Source of the DNA: Treponema sp.
GTDB taxonomy: Bacteria; Spirochaetota; Spirochaetia; Treponematales; Treponemataceae
Assembly: GCA_022510845.1 (NCBI GenBank)
Contig: JAFLSR010000005.1
Span: 27,756-91,755, forward strand
DNA length: 64,000 nucleotides
Reading direction: 5' to 3'
Shown here: positions 8,938 through 16,778 of the stretch, piece by piece
Layout of the letters: each line of letters opens with the position of its first letter
Numbering within the stretch: the first letter of the stretch is position 1
Notes under the pieces: model-generated
What the model saw: only the letters and a program-made list of their open reading frames with translations
What the model was told of the DNA's origin: nothing
The model's database searches: none
Translations under genes and position numbers: made by a program

Positions 8938-8992
8938 CGAGTTTCTTCAAAACTCGCTCATAGACTTCCGTTTCTTGTTTCGCTACGAAATG
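8938..8992 (+). repeat. Partial hairpin element between radC and the lipoprotein gene
   Basis: Stem a is CGAGTTT (8938-8944) pairing with AAACTCG (8950-8956). It is followed after 11 nt by CCGTTTC...GAAATG pairing (about 8968-8992) with a TTGTTTCGCTAC-like loop. It resembles the first two hairpins of the copies at 28042 and 40118 but lacks the long third stem. Confidence 0.4.
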
Positions 8993-9003
8993 ATGTAGGG
9001 TGG

Positions 9004-9660
9004 CTAAAAATTTGAGTTTAAAAGTCCGTGTTCCAAAAAACTGTAATATTCGCCGCGCCCCAAAATAACATGGTCCAAAACCAAGATGCCTAAAATCTCT
9101 CCTGCCGCGCAGATGTGATGGGTTGTTTCGATGTCCAGTTGCGAAGGCACGCAGATTCCGCTCGGATGATTGTGTGCAACGATGATTGCAGAGGCGTGCA
9201 TTTTTGCCGCCTCGAAAAAAATTTCGCGCGGGCTTATAAGCGCACTGTTTGCGTTTCCTACAGCCACCACTTTTTTGTTTACGATTTCGTGCGCACCGGA
9301 AAGGGAAACCACCAAAAAATATTCGCTCGTTTTGAATCCGTAATGTCTGATGTAGGGGATGATGTCCGTGGCGCATTCGATTCTGATGTTGAATATTTGC
9401 GATTTGCGTCTTCCGAATTCCACTGCCGCCGCGATGCAAAGCGCCTTGCCCAATCCGATTCCAGAAATTTTCAAAAGTTCTTCGACCAATGTTTCGTGGT
9501 TTGATTCATCGATGGCATCGCGGATTTTGTGCGCAAGGATTTCCACAGGAAATTCCTTTGTGCCGCTCCCCAAAATCAACATCAAAAGTTCTTCATCGCT
9601 TGGATAACTCATTCCGCGCACAAAAACTCGTTCACGCAAATCTGGTTTTATGTTTGCCAT
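9004..9660 (-). CDS. radC: RadC family JAB/JAMM-domain protein
   Basis: A 218-residue protein. The N-terminal helix-hairpin-helix-like part (ELLMLILGSGTKEFPVEILA; LLKISGIGLGKALCIAAAVE) is followed by a JAMM metalloprotease-like domain with the zinc motif VAHNHPSGICVPSQLDIETT (HxHx7D). The historical name RadC implies DNA repair, but the biochemical role is unsettled. The length is typical for the family. GAGGAA precedes the ATG at 9660. It stands alone, running away from the tRNA pair. Confidence 0.93.
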   Translation of the reverse strand: MANIKPDLRERVFVRGMSYPSDEELLMLILGSGTKEFPVEILAHKIRDAIDESNHETLVEELLKISGIGLGKALCIAAAVEFGRRKSQIFNIRIECATDIIPYIRHYGFKTSEYFLVVSLSGAHEIVNKKVVAVGNANSALISPREIFFEAAKMHASAIIVAHNHPSGICVPSQLDIETTHHICAAGEILGILVLDHVILGRGEYYSFLEHGLLNSNF

Positions 9661-9771
9661 TTTTTCCTCACAACCTTAAGGTAGATTTTTTTCGCTGAAA
9701 TTTCACGCCGAACTGGAAATTTCAGCGAATGCGCAAAGTCCAAAAAAATCATAAAAAACTGCGCTTTCCTA

Positions 9772-9800
9772 TTGACACAATTTTTGAAATTTTATAAAAT
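9772..9800 (+). promoter_or_regulatory. Promoter of the tRNA-Asp/tRNA-Pro pair
   Basis: TTGACA at 9772-9777 and TAAAAT at 9795-9800 with 17-bp spacing, ending 11 bp before tRNA-Asp. The match to a housekeeping sigma-70 promoter is near perfect. Confidence 0.8.
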
Positions 9801-9811
9801 CAAAACATTAC

Positions 9812-9885
9812 GGGGGCGTAGCGAAGCTGGTTATCGCGCTGGCCTGTCACGCCGGAGATCGAGGGTTCGAGCCCCTTCGCTCCCG
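9812..9885 (+). tRNA. tRNA-Asp (anticodon GTC)
   Basis: A full cloverleaf: acceptor GGGGGCG pairs with CGCTCCC (one G-U), the anticodon stem CTGGC/GCCGG holds loop CTGTCAC, the T-loop is TTCGAGC and the discriminator is G, as expected for Asp. CCA is not encoded. A strong promoter lies upstream and tRNA-Pro follows 54 bp downstream. Confidence 0.96.
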
Positions 9886-9939
9886 CAAAACCCATTCTGG
9901 TTTGGTCGCGCTAGCGAGCAGAGGAATGGGTATTTTTTT

Positions 9940-10012
9940 CGGGCAATAGCGCAGCTGGTAGCGCGCTACGTTCGGGACGTAGAGGTCCCCGGTTCAAATC
10001 CGGGTTGCCCGA
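9940..10012 (+). tRNA. tRNA-Pro (anticodon CGG)
   Basis: Acceptor CGGGCAA pairs with TTGCCCG (C1-G72 is typical of bacterial tRNA-Pro). The anticodon stem CTACG/CGTAG has loop TTCGGGA, the T-arm is CCCGG/CCGGG and the discriminator is A. CCA is not encoded. It is probably co-transcribed with tRNA-Asp. Confidence 0.96.
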
Positions 10013-10062
10013 TTTTTTCGCCGCACTATAAAATAATTCCCCAAAATTCCGATAATCAAAAT

Positions 10063-10281
10063 ATGAAATTAAACGTAGTCATGCCAATCGTTGGCGAGGT
10101 TCTGAAAAGTCCCGTGGTAATCGGAACGGCGATTGTGGTTCTGCTTTATTTGAACTTTGTATTTTTTGTCGCACGCTATAAAAAACAGCCGCCCAAACCT
10201 AGGAAGCCCAAAATCGTCGCGCCAGTTGCCACACCGCCTGTGGAAAGCGCGTCCGAAGAATCGGAAGGCGAGGAGGAGTGA
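10063..10281 (+). CDS. Small single-pass membrane protein with acidic tail
   Basis: A 72-residue protein. One membrane span lies at about residues 17-37 (VVIGTAIVVLLYLNFVFFVA). A basic Pro-rich stretch follows (KKQPPKPRKPK) and then an acidic C-terminus (SEESEGEEE). No family is recognised. The ATG at 10063 has no Shine-Dalgarno, but GATAAT sits exactly 6 nt before it. The -35 is poor, so it may instead be read through from tRNA-Pro, which ends 50 bp upstream. The last 83 bp overlap the 3' end of recQ on the other strand. The clean hydrophobic segment and charge layout argue that it is real. Confidence 0.6.
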   Translation: MKLNVVMPIVGEVLKSPVVIGTAIVVLLYLNFVFFVARYKKQPPKPRKPKIVAPVATPPVESASEESEGEEE

Positions 10282-12013
10282 TTGCGATTTGTGCGGCGGA
10301 CTTGTAATTGGCAAAATGCCTTGCATCATAAATCGCGCCGCTTTTTTGCAGTTGCTCAAATATTGACTCCACGTCGCCAGTGGTCCAAATATTGATACCA
10401 AAAATTTTTCTGTCACTTTCATTGAATTTATGTTTCATAAATTCGAGCACTTCATTTTTATTGTAGTAATTCTGATTTTTTTTGATGAACGCAAAAACTT
10501 GATTCGCGTCGCGGGCATCAAAAATTGTGGGCGGAGAAAAATTTTCGATTTTCTTTTTGCCTTCACAGATGTCGCAGCCAGCGCAAATCGCCTGTTCGCC
10601 GCCGAGAGCCGAAAGCAAGACTTGCCGTCTGCAACTTTTGCTTTCGGCGAATTTTTTTATTAGGCGCTCGCGGCTTTCTTTTGGAAGCTTTTCCATCCTT
10701 GCGCTGTCGTCGAAATTCCAAAGCAAAATCGCCTTCGAGATTTTCTTGTCGCGTCCCGCCCTTCCTGTTTCTTGAACATAACTTTCTACCGTGGGGCTGG
10801 GGTCGAGATGAATCACCGTGCGAATGTTGGACTTGTCCACGCCCATTCCGAACGCGCAAGTGCAACAAAGGATTGCGTCTTCCTTTGGAAAGAACCATTT
10901 TTCCACGACGCTTTTTTCTTCGCGCGAAAGTCCCGCATGATAAAATCGAACTTTTTCACGCCCGAGACATTCGGAAAGTTCGCGAGCCATTTCTTCTGAC
11001 GATGCGCGTGTCGGACAGAAAATGAGCATCGGCTTTTTTTCTGTAGCGGCAAGTCGGCAAGCGGCCTTTTGTTTTGCCCAGGCGTATTCCACAGAATAGC
11101 GGATGTTCGAACGGTCGCTTTCGCCGCGGACTAGATGCGCGTTTCCTCCAAAAAGCACTTGGGCGACGCGCTCCATAATTTGTGGAGAAGCCGTGGCGGT
11201 AAATGCCGTAACAAGTTCGACTCGCAAATCCTGAATTATTTTTCCGAGCGTAAGATATGCAGGTCGGAAAGTGTCGCCCCATTCTGCAATGCAATGCGCT
11301 TCGTCGATTGCGATGTGCGAGATTCCGCATTCGCCCAATTTTGAAACCAGTTTTTCATTTTGCAAAACTTCGGGATTCGCGAGAATTATTTTCACGCCGC
11401 TTTTTATTCGCCTGAAATTTTCTTCGCGTTCTTCTTTGCTTTGGCCTCCGCGAAAAACCACGCATTCGATTCCGCTTTCCTCGATTCTCCGCGCTTGGTC
11501 GGACATCAACGCAAGAATCGGATAAAAAATCAAAGTGGGGCCTGCGAGCAAAACAGCGGGCAGCAAAAAGCAAAGTGATTTTCCTGCCCCTGTCGGCAAA
11601 AGAACGATTTGTTTTCCGAGGCAAAATACATCGCTAAAATCTGCGTCCGAATTTTCTTCTAGAATTTTTTTTGCCGAACCGCTTTGCAAGTCCGCCGCCG
11701 CATCCAAAATGTTTCCGATTACGAGCCGCTGCCACGGCATAAGATGCTGAATGTGGAATCTGCTTTTCGCAACTCGGAGAACTTCGTCATCGGCTTCTGT
11801 TTCTTCGGCATAAAAAGAAACGCCGCGCAATTCTTCGGGCAAATCGCTTCCTTGCGGGATTTCTTCCGAAAGTTTGAGATGCTCGAATGAGGCGTTTTTT
11901 CTGGGCGTGTTCGCGCCGAAGAAATTTGAAAGTTCACACGAATCAAATTTGCTTTGAAACAAGTTTTCGATTTTTTCGCGAACAAGTTTCTTCAAAAAAA
12001 TCAGATTTTCCAT
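10199..12013 (-). CDS. recQ: RecQ-like ATP-dependent DNA helicase
   Basis: A 604-residue superfamily 2 helicase for recombination and repair. Motif I is LLPTGAGKSLCFLLPAVL, motif II is IAIDEAHCIAEWGDTFRPAY, and motif VI lies in VQETGRAGRDKK. A Cys cluster (CRRQVLLSALGG, then CAGCDICEG) marks the RecQ zinc-binding subdomain. There is no clear HRDC domain at the C-terminus. The N-terminal ~85 residues before the helicase core are atypical. ATG 12013 is preferred to the upstream TTG at 12037. Neither has a Shine-Dalgarno, and TATCAT lies 6 nt before 12013 without a good -35. The last ~27 codons overlap the converging small membrane-protein gene and look low in family similarity. Confidence 0.9.
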   Translation of the reverse strand: MENLIFLKKLVREKIENLFQSKFDSCELSNFFGANTPRKNASFEHLKLSEEIPQGSDLPEELRGVSFYAEETEADDEVLRVAKSRFHIQHLMPWQRLVIGNILDAAADLQSGSAKKILEENSDADFSDVFCLGKQIVLLPTGAGKSLCFLLPAVLLAGPTLIFYPILALMSDQARRIEESGIECVVFRGGQSKEEREENFRRIKSGVKIILANPEVLQNEKLVSKLGECGISHIAIDEAHCIAEWGDTFRPAYLTLGKIIQDLRVELVTAFTATASPQIMERVAQVLFGGNAHLVRGESDRSNIRYSVEYAWAKQKAACRLAATEKKPMLIFCPTRASSEEMARELSECLGREKVRFYHAGLSREEKSVVEKWFFPKEDAILCCTCAFGMGVDKSNIRTVIHLDPSPTVESYVQETGRAGRDKKISKAILLWNFDDSARMEKLPKESRERLIKKFAESKSCRRQVLLSALGGEQAICAGCDICEGKKKIENFSPPTIFDARDANQVFAFIKKNQNYYNKNEVLEFMKHKFNESDRKIFGINIWTTGDVESIFEQLQKSGAIYDARHFANYKSAAQIAITPPRLPILRTRFPQAVWQLARRFWAS

Positions 12014-12121
12014 ATAAGTATGATACGATTTTTTCAAAGAAATCTTTTATCCGAAATGCAAAAACTGATTCAAAGTGCGGTGGAAAAATTAGTGGCGCGT
12101 TTGTGGCGATTTTGATGTTTT

Positions 12122-12643
12122 TTATTTCCAGCTTTTTATGTCCAATTCGTTTACTTCGTTGGCAGAGGCAAAGCGTTTGCCGTCATTCCATTTGCCTTTC
12201 GATTTGCTGGAAAGATTTTTCGCGCTTGAGCCAACTCCGCTTGAACCAGAAGTACAGAATGGATAGATTGTCTTTCCGCTGAAATCGGTGTTTTCAACAA
12301 ATGTGTACAAAATGTTTGGGGCCTGCCCCCACCAAATCGGATAGCCGAGGTACACTGTGTCATAGCCGCTGAGGTCGATGCTGTCCGCTATTTCGGGACG
12401 AATTGTGTCCAAACCGTGGCATTCTTTCGACGTGCGGGAATTCGGGTCTTGCCAATTCAAATCGATTTTGCTGTAGGCGACCTTGGGCTTGATTTCCAGA
12501 ATTTCGCTTTCGGTGATTTTCGCGATTTTTTCGGCAACTGCGCGAGTAGTTCCTGTAACGGAAAAATATACCACAATGCTTTTTGCGCTCGCCATGATGT
12601 TCATTGCAAAAAAAACTGTTGCCGCCAAAAAGATTTTTTTCAT
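12122..12643 (-). CDS. Exported flavodoxin-like protein
   Basis: A 173-residue protein. A signal peptide (MKKIFLAATVFFAMNIMASA) is followed by a flavodoxin domain: IVVYFSVTGTTRAVAEKIA is the FMN-phosphate loop and YDTVYLGYPIWWGQAPNILY the isoalloxazine-contacting region. Flavodoxins are usually cytoplasmic electron carriers, so an N-terminal export signal is unusual and suggests a periplasmic redox role. GGAG lies 8 bp before the ATG at 12643. A strong promoter at 12794-12822 (minus strand) implies a leader of about 145 nt with a hairpin. Confidence 0.85.
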   Translation of the reverse strand: MKKIFLAATVFFAMNIMASAKSIVVYFSVTGTTRAVAEKIAKITESEILEIKPKVAYSKIDLNWQDPNSRTSKECHGLDTIRPEIADSIDLSGYDTVYLGYPIWWGQAPNILYTFVENTDFSGKTIYPFCTSGSSGVGSSAKNLSSKSKGKWNDGKRFASANEVNELDIKSWK

Positions 12644-12793
12644 TTGAAACTCCTGTAAAAAGCGATTGCGATTTTACTTCGGAAATTCGCCCTGTTGCAA
12701 AATCGCGTTTTATATATTTTTGGAAATTACTTTTTAAAATGTAGAAACCTGTGGCATTTCTTGCCCCGAGTTTAAACGTTTATATATCTTTAA

Positions 12794-12822
12794 ATTTTAG
12801 CCCAAAAAATCAGTTTTGTCAA
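12794..12822 (-). promoter_or_regulatory. Promoter of the exported flavodoxin gene
   Basis: Minus strand TTGACA (12817-12822), 17-bp spacer, TAAAAT (12794-12799). It lies about 150 bp before the ATG at 12643. Confidence 0.72.
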
Positions 12823-12864
12823 ATATTTTATTTGGAGCGGGGTGTTTTTGCGCAGCGAAAAAAT

Positions 12865-12893
12865 TTGCCCAAAGCGCGTTTTTGTGTTACAAT
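12865..12893 (+). promoter_or_regulatory. Promoter of the methyltransferase gene
   Basis: TTGCCC (12865-12870), 17-bp spacer, TACAAT (12888-12893). It gives a leader of about 135 nt before the ATG at 13035. Confidence 0.6.
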
Positions 12894-13034
12894 GAATATC
12901 TGTAGAAGAATTGCTTAAGATTGAATTTGAAATTGTGAATTGATTTTTTTGCAACGATGTCGCGCCTTTCAATGCGCGGCAAAAATTGGCGCGCATTGAT
13001 GTTGTTGCTATGCGTTGAATTGGGAGAAAAAAAA

Positions 13035-13784
13035 ATGGAAAGTCGCTCTTGGTTTGAAAACGAATCTTTTTGGAAAAATTACGGCCCGATAATGTTCGAC
13101 GCGCCGCGCTGGGCGGAAGCCCCCGGGATTGCCGAAGCCGTCTGCAAGATTGCGGGGCTTTCAAAGGGCAATTCGATTTTGGATGCGGGCTGCGGGCCTG
13201 GTCGCATCAGCGTGGAACTTGCGTTGCGAGGGCTTGACGTTACGGGTGTGGATTTGATTCAGGCGGAACTCGATGCCGCAAAAGAGAGCGCGGAAAGCGA
13301 AAACGTGAAAATCGAATTCATCAAAGCCGATTTGCGCAATTTTTCCAGCGAAAAAAAATTCGACTGTGCCGTGAATCTCTACACTTCGTTCGGATATTGC
13401 GACACAATCGAAGAAGACATTCAAATCTTGCGGCATATTTCCGAATGCGTAAGGCAGGGCGGATTTTTCATCATCGAATGCACGAGCCGCGAAACCGCCG
13501 TAAAATATTTTACGGAAGGCGAATGGTTCGAGCGCGCAGGGATGACAGTGCTCACACAATTTTCGGTGGAAGGCGCGTGGGAAGGTTTGCGCTCAAAATG
13601 GATTTTGTTCGGAAAAGGCGGCGGCCGAATCGAGCACGAATTCGTCCAGCGGCTTTATTCCGCAGTCGAACTCAGGCGGCTCATTTTGGCAAGCGGATTT
13701 TCTTCTGCGGAAATTTATGGCGGCTACAATTTTGAGTTGTACAATCAAAATGCAAAGACGATGGTGATTGTCGCAAGAAAGTGA
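13035..13784 (+). CDS. Class I SAM-dependent methyltransferase
   Basis: A 249-residue soluble protein. Motif I, the SAM-binding loop, is ILDAGCGPGRISVELALRG near residues 50-70. The acidic residue after beta-2 is in VTGVDLIQAELDAA, and the motif IV region is KKFDCAVNLYTSFGYCDTIE. The C-terminal half has no substrate-defining motif that I recognise, so the acceptor is unknown. ATG 13035 is chosen because GGGAG precedes it and the family N-terminus (SWFENESFWKNYGPIMFD) begins there. The open frame upstream of it looks non-coding. Confidence 0.85.
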   Translation: MESRSWFENESFWKNYGPIMFDAPRWAEAPGIAEAVCKIAGLSKGNSILDAGCGPGRISVELALRGLDVTGVDLIQAELDAAKESAESENVKIEFIKADLRNFSSEKKFDCAVNLYTSFGYCDTIEEDIQILRHISECVRQGGFFIIECTSRETAVKYFTEGEWFERAGMTVLTQFSVEGAWEGLRSKWILFGKGGGRIEHEFVQRLYSAVELRRLILASGFSSAEIYGGYNFELYNQNAKTMVIVARK

Positions 13785-13863
13785 ATCGAGTTTTGTCGCA
13801 AGATGTGATTTAGTGTGAAAATCGCGCATTTAATTTTGGCAGCGCAATTTTTTCGTGCGTTCG

Positions 13864-15669
13864 CTATTCTTTTTCCCATTCGACTTTCACCGAACGTTTT
13901 TCCAAATTCGGAATCCGCAAATATGTGAGGCAGTTTGCGCGATGAACCGTGATTCCCCGCGTGCGTGAAACATAGCCGCAAATCGCGTCGGGATATTTTG
14001 GATTGCAACATTTTGCAAGCGAAACCAAAAAATCCTTGGAATCTTCCACGCGAATTTTTCCGGAATGATGCGAGGGCGGGTTATTCGGGTTCGTGCCTTT
14101 TTTGTGCGAAAATTTCTGCGCAGGCGCATTTGCGTTTTTTGCCCCTTCCTTTGCGTCGGAAGAATTTTTGCTTTCGTAATTCGCGTCGTTTGCGGAAAGC
14201 CATGCGCGAATTTTTTGCCGCGCTTTGGAAGTCTTGGCAAATTTGAGCCAGCCTTCAACAGGGTGCGCCTGAGGATTTGTAATCACTTCGATAATCTGAG
14301 TGTTTTCAAGCGGCGTTCCCAGCGGAATGATTTTTCCATTGGCTTTCGCGCCCACAATTTTTTCTCCGATTTCCGAATGGATGGCGTAGGCAAAGTCAAT
14401 CGCAGTGGAATTAAGCGGCAGGCGAATGACATCGCCCTTCGGCGTGAACACGACGATTTCATCGCCCAAAAGTTCGTTCTTCACTTCATTGAAAAAATTC
14501 TCGTCGGCTGAATGCTCGTCGCACAGTTTTTGCAACCGATTGAAAATCGAAAGATTTTTCACATCGACCAAATCGCGGTTCGTGCCTTTTTTGTAAAGCC
14601 AATGGCTCGCGACACCGTGTTCCGCCACATTGTGCATTTCGCGGGTTCGAATCTGAATTTCAAGCGGCTTGCCATGACAAATCACCGTCGTGTGAAGCGA
14701 CTGGTAGCCGTTGGATTTTGGCATCGCGATGTAATCTTTGAAACGCCCTTCCAAAGGCTTCCACAAATTGTGAACCAGTCCGAGAATCGTGTAGCATTCA
14801 CCCGCGGTCTTGCACAAAATGCGCAGCGCGAGCAGGTCAAAAAGTTCCGAGGCTTCTTTGTTGCGCTTCCGCATTTTCTGATAAATCGAGTAAAAATGTT
14901 TTGCGCGGCTCGAAACAGAAATTTCGATTCCCGCTTTTTCGGCGGCAGATTGAATTTCATTCACCGCGCGTTTGAGATAGCCTGAGCGTTCGTTTTTTTT
15001 CTGCGCGACAATCGCCTTGATTTGTGCGAACACATCGGGATTGGAATATTTCAAACTCAAATCTTCAAGTTCATTTTTTTCGCTCGACATTCCGAGCCGG
15101 TCTGCAAGCGGCGCCCAAATGTCAATCGCTTCGAACGCGACTGCGCGGCGAGTTTTTTCGTCAAAGCCTTTGAGGTTGCGAAGCCGGTCGAGGCGGTCGG
15201 CAAGTTTTACAATTATGACGCGAACATCGCCCACCATTGCGAAAAGCATTTTGCGGATTGCATCCGCTTGCTGCAAGGTTTTTCTTCCCCCTCCTTGCGC
15301 GGAGTAAATCGGAAGCGAAGAAATTTTCGCAGTGCCCTGAATTATGGTCGCCACATCGCGCCCGAATTGCTTTTCTATTTCTTCGGAAGAAACATTGTCC
15401 ACGGTCAAAATGTTGTGGAACAATCCGCTTATAACCGAATCTGCGTCAAGATTGTTTTGCGCGATAATCGAAGCCACTCGCATCGGATGCAAAAAGTATG
15501 GACGGCCACAAGAGCGCATGAGACCACGAGTTTTTTCAAGCAGAAAATTCCATGCCGAAACGATTTTGCTTTTTTCAGTTTTGTAAGACGGAAAGAGTTC
15601 AAAAAAAGTTTCGATGAGAAAATCCGTGTCAGTGATTTTGTTGTTGAAAATAAATTCTTCTTGCGTCAT
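13864..15669 (-). CDS. rel: RelA/SpoT family (p)ppGpp synthetase with degenerate hydrolase site
   Basis: A 601-residue stringent-response enzyme. The N-terminal HD region (about 55-165) keeps FLHPMRVASII, but the catalytic HD-ED region reads LFHNILTVDNV: HD is HN and the Glu of ED is gone. KLADRLDRLRNL also replaces the usual ADRLHNMRT. The hydrolase is therefore probably inactive. The synthetase looks intact: SRAKHFYSIYQKMRKR, ELFDLLALRI, FKDYIAMPKSNGYQSLHTTV and LEIQIRTREMHNVAEHG. TGS follows (VVFTPKGDVIRLPLNSTAID), then a Cys-Cys segment (LAKCCNPKYPDAICGYVSRT). No ACT domain is seen, so it is shorter than usual (~740). The start at 15669 follows AGAGGA. Confidence 0.93.
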   Translation of the reverse strand: MTQEEFIFNNKITDTDFLIETFFELFPSYKTEKSKIVSAWNFLLEKTRGLMRSCGRPYFLHPMRVASIIAQNNLDADSVISGLFHNILTVDNVSSEEIEKQFGRDVATIIQGTAKISSLPIYSAQGGGRKTLQQADAIRKMLFAMVGDVRVIIVKLADRLDRLRNLKGFDEKTRRAVAFEAIDIWAPLADRLGMSSEKNELEDLSLKYSNPDVFAQIKAIVAQKKNERSGYLKRAVNEIQSAAEKAGIEISVSSRAKHFYSIYQKMRKRNKEASELFDLLALRILCKTAGECYTILGLVHNLWKPLEGRFKDYIAMPKSNGYQSLHTTVICHGKPLEIQIRTREMHNVAEHGVASHWLYKKGTNRDLVDVKNLSIFNRLQKLCDEHSADENFFNEVKNELLGDEIVVFTPKGDVIRLPLNSTAIDFAYAIHSEIGEKIVGAKANGKIIPLGTPLENTQIIEVITNPQAHPVEGWLKFAKTSKARQKIRAWLSANDANYESKNSSDAKEGAKNANAPAQKFSHKKGTNPNNPPSHHSGKIRVEDSKDFLVSLAKCCNPKYPDAICGYVSRTRGITVHRANCLTYLRIPNLEKRSVKVEWEKE

Positions 15670-15801
15670 GCGTCCTCTCATTTGACGAATTTTTTTTGAA
15701 CCCCCTTACGGAAGCGAAACGGTGCAGCCGGTACACCAGCGGAAGCGAAAAAGCAAGTTCCTGCTTCAAAAAAATCAGCGGCGTTTTTGTCTTGCTTCGT
15801 C

Positions 15802-16284
15802 CTATAAAACCAAGTCGCACAAAGTCGCGCCGCACGCTCGCACCAAATCCGATGGCGCAATGCAAATCTGCTGTCCGCGAACGCCCGCGCTTATGTGAAT
15901 TTTTTCTTGCTCCATCGCGCTCGAATCGATGAAAGTGCGGAACTGCTTTTTCATTCCCAATGGCGAGCATCCGCCGCGAACATATCCCGTGAGCGCGAGC
16001 AGTTCTTCACTTTTTACCGGAGCGATTTCTTTTGCGCCTGAGGCGTTCCTTGCTTTTTTCAAATTGATTTCGCAAATCGCGCTTTGCAAAAAAACGCAAA
16101 TTTCTTTTGTGTCGGTGCGCATTACGATTGTCTTGAAAACAGCGGCAGGATTCACGCCGAGTTTTTGCGCCGTCATTTCCGCCGCGCCTTTTGCAAGTGC
16201 GTGTTCTCCATCGTCATCGTAGGAAATTGTTGTGTACGGAATCTGGAGTTTTTCCAAAATGCGCATCGCGTTCGTTTTTTTCAT
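15802..16284 (-). CDS. ybaK: YbaK/EbsC-type Cys-tRNA(Pro)/Cys-tRNA(Cys) deacylase
   Basis: A 160-residue trans-editing protein that hydrolyses mischarged Cys-tRNA(Pro). The N-terminus MKKTNAMRILEKLQIPYTTI and the conserved Lys in GVNPAAVFKTIVMRTDTKEI are family features. The segment LTGYVRGGCSPLGMKKQFRT contains the GGxSPxG motif (GGCSPLG). The start at 16284 is chosen because a promoter (TTGGAA-N17-TACAAT) ends 10 nt before it. The -10 box overlaps the alternative ATG at 16296, which therefore cannot be used. It follows rel on the same strand, separated by ~130 bp. Confidence 0.88.
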   Translation of the reverse strand: MKKTNAMRILEKLQIPYTTISYDDDGEHALAKGAAEMTAQKLGVNPAAVFKTIVMRTDTKEICVFLQSAICEINLKKARNASGAKEIAPVKSEELLALTGYVRGGCSPLGMKKQFRTFIDSSAMEQEKIHISAGVRGQQICIAPSDLVRACGATLCDLVL

Positions 16285-16294
16285 AGTGAAATCC

Positions 16295-16323
16295 ATTGTA
16301 ATGTTTTTTTCGATAATTTCCAA
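16295..16323 (-). promoter_or_regulatory. Short-leader promoter of the ybaK-like gene
   Basis: Minus strand TTGGAA (16318-16323), 17-bp spacer, TACAAT (16295-16300), then 10 nt to ATG 16284. Transcription would begin 2-4 nt before the start codon or at it. Confidence 0.55.
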
Positions 16324-16391
16324 GTGGAAGCGTGAAAGTCCGCATACAGAAACCAAAGTTGAATCATATACCGCGCACAGGCGTTTCCATC

Positions 16392-16420
16392 TTGACAAAA
16401 TTGAAAAAATTTTATAATAT
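16392..16420 (+). promoter_or_regulatory. Promoter of tRNA-Ile2
   Basis: TTGACA (16392-16397) and TAATAT (16415-16420) at 17 bp. The overlapping TATAAT at 16413 would give 15 bp. It ends 14 bp before the tRNA. Confidence 0.78.
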
Positions 16421-16434
16421 GTTTCCACATTTTC

Positions 16435-16499
<65 letters not shown>

Positions 16500-16507
<8 letters not shown>

Positions 16508-16610
16508 GTAGCGTGCGAGAGCACGCAACATATAATAAATTACCACTAGGACAAAGACCGCGGAAGCGGGCTATGGCCCAGTAGTGCGCATAAGCGCAAC
16601 AACGTATAAT
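16500..16610 (+). repeat. Imperfect 73-bp-period duplication at the tRNA-Ile2 3' end
   Basis: ATGGCCCAGTAG at 16500-16511 recurs at 16573-16584. Each copy is followed by a similar GTGCG...GCGCAAC...TATAAT tail. The period of 73 bp equals the tRNA length. Between the copies the sequence does not fold as a second tRNA. It may be a decayed tandem tRNA copy or the scar of an insertion at the tRNA end. Confidence 0.5.
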
Positions 16611-16626
16611 CACTTCCTTCAATACC

Positions 16627-16703
16627 GTCGTTCCTCGATTCGTTGCGAAACGGCGTTTCAGCCAATGAAAAAAAAACTTGATACTTTTTTCATCACTGAA
16701 AAT
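16627..16703 (+). repeat. Double-hairpin element, degenerate copy
   Basis: Stem b arms are 16627-16634 and 16647-16654 (GAAACGGC), seven of eight pairs, with the 12-nt loop TCGATTCGTTGC. Stem c runs from TTTCAG...ATGAAAAAA to TTTTTTCAT..CTGAAA (about 16656-16700). No plus-strand gene follows closely; a short ATG frame starts at 16707 but looks non-coding. Confidence 0.6.
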
Positions 16704-16730
16704 ATTATGAACAAAAAATCCGACACGGCA

Positions 16731-16768
16731 ATAAAAAAAGGCGACCAGCGGTCGCCTTTTTTTTCGCT
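16731..16768. terminator. Bidirectional intrinsic terminator
   Basis: The stem GGCGACC/GGTCGCC with a 3-nt loop is flanked by an A-run on the left and a run of eight T on the right, so it works on either strand. It ends the minus-strand gene at 16779-17246. Confidence 0.85.
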
Positions 16769-16778
16769 TCATCGCAAA

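Larger units (their letters stand above)
12644..13034. other. Intergenic region with divergent promoters and a leader hairpin
   Basis: No gene. It holds divergent promoters: minus strand (12794-12822) for the flavodoxin gene and plus strand (12865-12893) for the methyltransferase. An imperfect hairpin with arms GCGATTTTA and CAAAATCGC (about 12669-12713) lies in the flavodoxin leader. Its arms resemble stem b of the double-hairpin element at 7445. A run of TTTAAA/ATATAT sequence lies at 12770-12800. Confidence 0.6.

Noticed and set aside
12957..13034. N-terminal extension of the methyltransferase to ATG 12957
   Set aside because: The added residues are not family-like, and a GGGAG site lies directly before ATG 13035.
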